Assembly: GCA_028289095.1 (NCBI GenBank)
Contig: JAQGGY010000039.1
Span: 1-10,254 of the forward strand
Source of the DNA: Candidatus Saccharimonadota bacterium
Lineage (GTDB): Bacteria; Patescibacteriota; Saccharimonadia; Saccharimonadales; Saccharimonadaceae
DNA length: 10,254 nucleotides
Direction of reading: 5' to 3'
Shown here: in pieces, positions 7,544 to 10,254 of the stretch
Layout: the number at the start of each line of letters is the position of its first letter
Position numbering within the stretch: position 1 is the stretch's first letter
Position numbers and translations under genes: made by a program
Notes under the pieces: model-generated
What the model saw: only the letters and a program-made list of their open reading frames with translations
Told to the model about the DNA's origin: nothing
Database searches by the model: none

Positions 7544-7588
7544 GGGTAGAAGTAATTATAGAGGGGCTACCCCTGTAGAATATACAGG
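7544..7588. repeat. Cluster of overlapping, mutually exclusive inverted repeats in a gene-free stretch
   Basis: Three perfect stems can form. GGGTAG (7544-7549) pairs with CTACCC (7567-7572), AGGGG (7562-7566) with CCCCT (7570-7574), and CCTGTA (7572-7577) with TACAGG (7583-7588). They share bases, so only some can exist together. The cluster lies in the 409-bp gap between 7387 and 7795, which otherwise holds no convincing gene. A TATAAT at 7668-7673 has no good -35. Which strand, if any, is transcribed here is unclear. Confidence 0.5.
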
Positions 7589-7735
7589 TGTTCAAACGTT
7601 GTATGAAATACCAGTATGTTTTATTAGTAAATAACACAACGATATTACTTAGTGTTTCTACTCTCTTTATAATTAAGCAACAGACACAAATGCATCACCC
7701 TTTCTTTTTTCTGAAATAAAGGTTAACTTTTGTAG

Positions 7736-7764
7736 TTGACAACGTTAGGCGCGTTCATCATGAT
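7736..7764 (+). promoter_or_regulatory. Promoter of the AAA+ gene with a palindrome over the -10
   Basis: A perfect -35 TTGACA (7736-7741) is followed after exactly 17 bp by CATGAT (7759-7764, 4/6). The 10-bp palindrome CATCATGATG (7756-7765) covers the -10 and is a possible operator, although such short palindromes arise by chance. Initiation near 7771 gives a leader of about 25 nt. Confidence 0.6.
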
Positions 7765-7780
7765 GTGATTAACCAACTAT

Positions 7781-7786
7781 GAGGAG
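7781..7786 (+). promoter_or_regulatory. Strong Shine-Dalgarno of the AAA+ gene
   Basis: GAGGAG ends 9 bases before the ATG at 7796 and fixes that start. It is the most canonical ribosome binding site in the window, in contrast to the leaderless tsaE and pilin starts. Confidence 0.75.
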
Positions 7787-7795
7787 ACGAGTGGC

Positions 7796-9049
7796 ATGGT
7801 AGCTAGCAAGGCAGAATTGACTGTACCGACAGAATCGACCGAACCGACAGAAATTGTAAGTAATCCAGAGGTAACTCTCTTAGTAGGTGAGGGGCTGCAG
7901 CGGCAACTCGGGCGTAAAACGCTCGAAGGATTGACGCTGGCTACGCCCATGGAATGGCATCCCCATTTAGATATTGAACATCAGCTGAAGCAAATTATCG
8001 TAGGGCAAGATGCTGCGATTTCTGCCACAATGGACGTGTTAAATCGCGACGATTTTCGTAACCCTGACAGACCACGTGCGTCCGTATTGTTCGTTGGGCC
8101 GGTAGGTGTTGGCAAGACGACAACCAGCAAAGAGCTGGCACGTATCCTCACAAAAGATGACGAAGAGTCGATACTTGTCGACTGTGCTTCGTTTAGTAGG
8201 GGGCGCGACATCAAAACACTCATCGGAACATTAGTCGTCGATGATCCTGCGCCGCATGAAGGCGAGGCGCCGATTGAAACGCAGGCCGTCAAACAGGGGT
8301 TACCTGTCGTTATATTTCGTAATATTGAGAACGGGACCCCTCAGCTCGTTGATGCACTTGTGCAGATTATGAGTACAGGCTATCTGCAACACGATGCTAG
8401 TGGCGGGAGAGTATCGTTCAAAGATAGCGTCATTGTCATGACTAGCGACCTTGGCGCACAAGGCATCGCCGACATGCTACGCAAAAAGCGGACGGGATTC
8501 CAACAATTGGATGAGATACCCTTATCTGTCACTCAGGAGTATCGCCAATCTACTGCGGCAGCTGCTGTCAAAAGCTTCTTCAGACCAGAACTGATCAGCT
8601 TGATTGATCGTCAAATTGCGTTTAATCCATTAACCGACCAGCAGATGGCTGAAGTCCTGGATCGACATGTTGCTCAGGTCAACGAGCGCTACGTCGACAA
8701 GGCAAGTGTTAAGTTGCATATGTCGTCTGATTTACGTGACAGCCTTGTTGCAAGCAACGATGATCGTCACATGCTCGGTGTACCAGCTATCTTGCGCGAC
8801 TACGACCGGGCGGTCGAAACTAAACTCGCAAGGTATGTGAAAGCGGGTAGTATTCCCAAGGGCAGCTCAGTCTACGCCGTTTTATCTGATGAAGTGGATG
8901 TGGATGCCGATAAAGTGAAACTTTATTACGAAAAGAATTCAGATTTGGACGTACCAGTTGCGGCGGCAGTCAAAAAGCGGGCAAGTAAAAGGCTATCTAT
9001 TGTGACAAAAGAGAACGAGGATCATTCAGATTTGGAATCTTGCGCTTAG
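7796..9049 (+). CDS. ClpA/ClpB D2-like AAA+ protein with degenerate catalytic motifs (probable pseudo-ATPase)
   Basis: The 417-residue product aligns with the second AAA+ module of ClpA/ClpB/ClpC unfoldases only; it has no Clp N-domain, D1 or middle domain. Kept features are the entry segment IIVGQDAAI (67-75), Walker A GPVGVGKTT (101-109), LVQIMSTGYLQ (188-198), the VIVMTS strand (212-217) and FRPEL (262-266). Lost features are many. The Walker B DEIEKA equivalent is RNIENG (175-180), so both acidic residues are gone. The sensor-1 TSNLG is TSDLG (Asp218). The arginine-finger NRID is SLID (Leu269). The sensor-2 GAR is GVP (328-330). The pore-loop GYVG after LIG (142-144) is replaced by an acidic, Pro-rich stretch. 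A charged tail (about 365-417) has no match I know. The frame is intact with good promoter and Shine-Dalgarno, so it is expressed, not decayed. It may bind ATP, but efficient hydrolysis or threading is unlikely. Confidence 0.85.
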   Translation: MVASKAELTVPTESTEPTEIVSNPEVTLLVGEGLQRQLGRKTLEGLTLATPMEWHPHLDIEHQLKQIIVGQDAAISATMDVLNRDDFRNPDRPRASVLFVGPVGVGKTTTSKELARILTKDDEESILVDCASFSRGRDIKTLIGTLVVDDPAPHEGEAPIETQAVKQGLPVVIFRNIENGTPQLVDALVQIMSTGYLQHDASGGRVSFKDSVIVMTSDLGAQGIADMLRKKRTGFQQLDEIPLSVTQEYRQSTAAAAVKSFFRPELISLIDRQIAFNPLTDQQMAEVLDRHVAQVNERYVDKASVKLHMSSDLRDSLVASNDDRHMLGVPAILRDYDRAVETKLARYVKAGSIPKGSSVYAVLSDEVDVDADKVKLYYEKNSDLDVPVAAAVKKRASKRLSIVTKENEDHSDLESCA

Positions 9050-9099
9050 AGTGCTCGGCGAAAGGATGAATTAAGACTTACCGTTAAAAATTGTGGGTG

Positions 9100-9618
9100 T
9101 TACTGTGTCCATGTAAACCATGCCGATGAGCTGACGTCGTAGCCATAGCCGAATGTGTAGCCAGTGTTCAGGCCCAGACCAGGGCATATATTTGTGTTAC
9201 TTGACCAGACGCCAGTATATTCAAAAGCTCCCGCCATCGAACTGTATGCAAATTTTTTACCTGACCTGCTCATGGCTCCGACTGCGAATTCCGGATTGCC
9301 TGAAGTAGTGCCAGTGCCTACACAGTAATAGACATTATGGACGGCTGTCGAGTACGATCCTCGCGCAATAGGAAAGCGCGTTAAGCCAGTAATGCCAGAG
9401 GTGCTTGCAGCGGTTGGCAATGCGCCATTGATTGCTTCCAATTCCCTTACTTTCATGGCGAGGTTTCGCATCTCGGCTTGTACTGTCGTGTCGTTGGCGC
9501 GATTTTGGATGCCGTTATATGCCACGATAGAAATCGCCGCTAAAATCCCGATGACAACGATAACGATCAGTAGTTCCACTATCGTAAAGCCAGATTGTTT
9601 TTTATTTTTTGCCCACAT
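9100..9618 (-). CDS. Type IV pilin-like protein with class III (prepilin) signal
   Basis: This is a pilus or pseudopilus subunit, inserted in the membrane, cleaved by prepilin peptidase and assembled by PilB. The 172-residue precursor starts MWAKNKKQSG, with cleavage expected between Gly10 and Phe11. The mature protein starts FTIVELLIVIVVIG, with the diagnostic Glu at mature position 5 (Glu15), and the helix continues through IVAYNGIQNRAND. The globular part has two cysteines, Cys99 and Cys145, which could close the C-terminal disulfide loop, and is rich in Gly, Ser, Thr and Tyr. An in-frame extension reaches 9756 and an ATG lies at 9630. The -10 hexamer overlaps the 9630 ATG, so the transcript should begin after it; this leaves the ATG at 9618, with a near-zero leader. 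Major versus minor pilin cannot be decided. Confidence 0.9.
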   Translation of the reverse strand: MWAKNKKQSGFTIVELLIVIVVIGILAAISIVAYNGIQNRANDTTVQAEMRNLAMKVRELEAINGALPTAASTSGITGLTRFPIARGSYSTAVHNVYYCVGTGTTSGNPEFAVGAMSRSGKKFAYSSMAGAFEYTGVWSSNTNICPGLGLNTGYTFGYGYDVSSSAWFTWTQ

Positions 9619-9628
9619 TCTTGCTGTC

Positions 9629-9657
9629 ATTATGTAGCATGAGTGTGATACGGTCAA
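9629..9657 (-). promoter_or_regulatory. Strong promoter of the pilin gene, predicting a leaderless mRNA
   Basis: On the minus strand TTGACC (9652-9657, 5/6) and CATAAT (9629-9634, 5/6) are exactly 17 bp apart. The -10 ends 10 bp before the ATG at 9618, so transcription should start 1-5 nt from that codon, without a Shine-Dalgarno. The good match to consensus suits a highly expressed structural protein. Confidence 0.65.
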
Positions 9658-9683
9658 TTGATAATGTTGACAGAATAAAGCGA

Positions 9684-9728
9684 GCCGTCCGTAGTCGATC
9701 TTTCTATTTCGGCGGCTTAAAGGACGGC
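9684..9728. repeat. 7-bp perfect inverted repeat upstream of the pilin gene
   Basis: GCCGTCC (9684-9690) and GGACGGC (9722-9728) can pair as a G/C-rich stem with a 31-nt loop. The repeat is just upstream of the pilin -35 on that gene's strand, so it could be part of a structured RNA or a protein-binding site. Its G/C content stands out from the A/T-rich surroundings. Confidence 0.45.
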
Positions 9729-9749
9729 GGGCGCTGTGCTTTCTATTTC
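9700..9749. repeat. 11-bp direct repeat upstream of the pilin gene
   Basis: CTTTCTATTTC occurs at 9700-9710 and again at 9739-9749, a spacing of 39 bp (roughly four helical turns). Two same-face binding sites for a regulator of the pilin gene would look like this, but that is inference. Confidence 0.4.
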
Positions 9750-9856
9750 CGCTCATTCATGAAAATATGTAAACACTTCTTCATTTCAATCGCTGCACGA
9801 ATATTCGACTAGTTTTGCTTTACAGAACGTCGAAGAACCGAGTCATTAATCACAAG

Positions 9857-9898
9857 CCAAATAAAAAAGACCGTCCAAAGACGATCTTTTTTATTTGG
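9857..9898. terminator. Strong, symmetrical hairpin terminator
   Basis: CCAAATAAAAAAGA (9857-9870) pairs perfectly with TCTTTTTTATTTGG (9885-9898). A C/A mismatch follows, then CGTC/GACG around a CAAA loop. Runs of A on the left arm and T on the right make it able to work on both strands. No gene directly precedes it on either strand: the AAA+ gene ends about 800 bp away on the plus strand, and on the minus strand nothing recognisable lies between it and the right-edge promoter. It may insulate the pilin gene or end an unannotated small RNA. Confidence 0.8.
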
Positions 9899-10047
9899 TC
9901 GACGTACAATGTCCTTAAACGAACCTACTTTGGTGTCATTACATACACTACTACTCAACTATTCCAATATAAAGGGTAGGGTGGATAAGCTACATATATT
10001 AGTTACTGATTATGCATATTCAGAGCGAGCATCAAAAATGCAGTTCT

Positions 10048-10056
10048 TGTTATAAT
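10048..10056 (+). promoter_or_regulatory. Extended -10 promoter for the right-edge gene
   Basis: TGT (10048-10050) directly precedes a perfect TATAAT (10051-10056). There is no good -35. Initiation near 10063 would leave a leader of about 48 nt before the ATG at 10111. Confidence 0.5.
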
Positions 10057-10110
10057 CAAATCAGCAGACAATCTTTAGGGATATTAAATACGAAAAGGGC
10101 TGACGAAGTT

Positions 10111-10254
10111 ATGAACTATAAAACTGCAATGAATACTGAAATAGAATCAGTAGCGAAAGTGCTTATCGTGAATGGATTAAGAGAAGCCCTCGTTCTTATT
10201 CTCGGCGAGCATAAATTAAATCCTGAAAAATCGTTCTTACCTGACTTGCCTGGT
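10111..10254 (+). CDS. N-terminal part of a probable Nudix hydrolase, cut by the window edge
   Basis: Only 48 residues are visible, starting MNYKTAMNTEIESVAKVLI. The order of a hydrophobic strand (VAKVLIVNG, 13-21), a second strand (ALVLILGEH, 25-33) and then PDLPG at the edge matches the first strands of a Nudix fold, where LPGG leads into the Nudix box. The box itself lies beyond the window, so this rests on the lead-in alone. GAAAAGGG (10092-10099) lies 11 bases ahead of the ATG and may be a weak Shine-Dalgarno. There is no close similarity to the Nudix protein at 4236-4721. Confidence 0.5.
   Translation, partial: MNYKTAMNTEIESVAKVLIVNGLREALVLILGEHKLNPEKSFLPDLPG

Larger units (their letters stand above)
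9658..10110. other. Gene-free stretch between the pilin promoter and the right-edge gene
   Basis: No convincing coding sequence is present. The stretch holds a 7-bp inverted repeat (9684-9728), an 11-bp direct repeat (9700-9749), the 10-bp palindrome CGAATATTCG (9798-9807), a strong hairpin terminator (9857-9898) and an extended -10 (10048-10056). I looked for signatures of tmRNA, SRP RNA and RNase P RNA by eye and saw none. A small RNA ending at the terminator is possible but not shown. Confidence 0.5.

Noticed and set aside
7446..7637. 63-codon open frame on the minus strand in the 409-bp gap
   Set aside because: Composition looks random, there is no Shine-Dalgarno or promoter at the right distance, it overlaps the inverted-repeat cluster and runs into the membrane-protein promoter.
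1741..9049. Alternative genetic code (TGA as Gly, as in Gracilibacteria and Absconditabacteria)
   Set aside because: tsaE ends in TGA within an ATGA overlap, and none of the recognisable genes has an internal TGA.
7796..9049. The AAA+ gene as a decaying pseudogene
   Set aside because: The frame is intact for 417 codons, the fold-defining strands and Walker A are kept, and the promoter and Shine-Dalgarno are strong; the losses are confined to catalytic positions.
9619..9756. In-frame N-terminal extension of the pilin (start at 9756, or ATG at 9630)
   Set aside because: It would put up to 46 basic, non-hydrophobic residues before the prepilin signal, and both starts lie upstream of or within the promoter -10.
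9392..9812. Open frames on the plus strand across the pilin and its upstream region
   Set aside because: The first is antisense to the pilin coding sequence and the second crosses its promoter; neither has a ribosome site or recognisable protein features.

Overview
The window looks like chromosomal DNA of a small-genome Patescibacteria (CPR) bacterium, most likely Candidatus Saccharibacteria (TM7). This is an inference from gene content and sequence style. The evidence is a PilB-type pilus ATPase, a type IV pilin whose N-terminal helix contains IVAYNGIQNRA (a wording I associate with Saccharibacteria pilins), a TsaB of only 128 residues, and tightly packed genes. TGA ends tsaE and no recognisable gene has an internal TGA, so the standard bacterial code fits. 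There are no rRNA or tRNA genes, CRISPR arrays, insertion sequences or phage genes.

Layout. Positions 1-1637 (minus) hold most of pilB, open at the left edge. A 103-bp divergent promoter region separates it from tsaE-tsaB (1741-2579, plus), two t6A tRNA-modification genes overlapping by 4 bp. Next come rny (RNase Y, 2741-4231) and, 4 bp later, a Nudix hydrolase (4236-4721). The Nudix gene abuts, tail to tail with no gap, a membrane-anchored subtilisin-like protease (4722-6413, minus). Upstream of the protease on the same strand is an eight-helix membrane protein made of two copies of a four-helix unit (6499-7386). A 409-bp gene-free stretch with overlapping inverted repeats leads to a ClpB-D2-like AAA+ gene (7796-9049, plus) with its own consensus-like promoter and Shine-Dalgarno. 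A type IV pilin gene follows (9100-9618, minus). A ~490-bp gene-free stretch with inverted and direct repeats and a strong hairpin terminator precedes a gene cut by the right edge (10111-10254, plus), probably another Nudix enzyme.

How the parts may relate. PilB and the pilin belong to one process, type IV pilus assembly at the cell surface, and the anchored protease is probably also surface-exposed. TsaE/TsaB and RNase Y are housekeeping RNA functions.

The most unusual item is the AAA+ protein. It keeps a perfect Walker A motif but lacks the Walker B acidic pair, sensor-1 Asn, arginine finger, sensor-2 Arg and pore-loop Tyr expected of its family, so it looks like a conserved-fold pseudo-ATPase. 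A second theme is that promoters for tsaE and the pilin sit so close to the start codon that their mRNAs should be leaderless, while rny and the AAA+ gene carry Shine-Dalgarno sequences.
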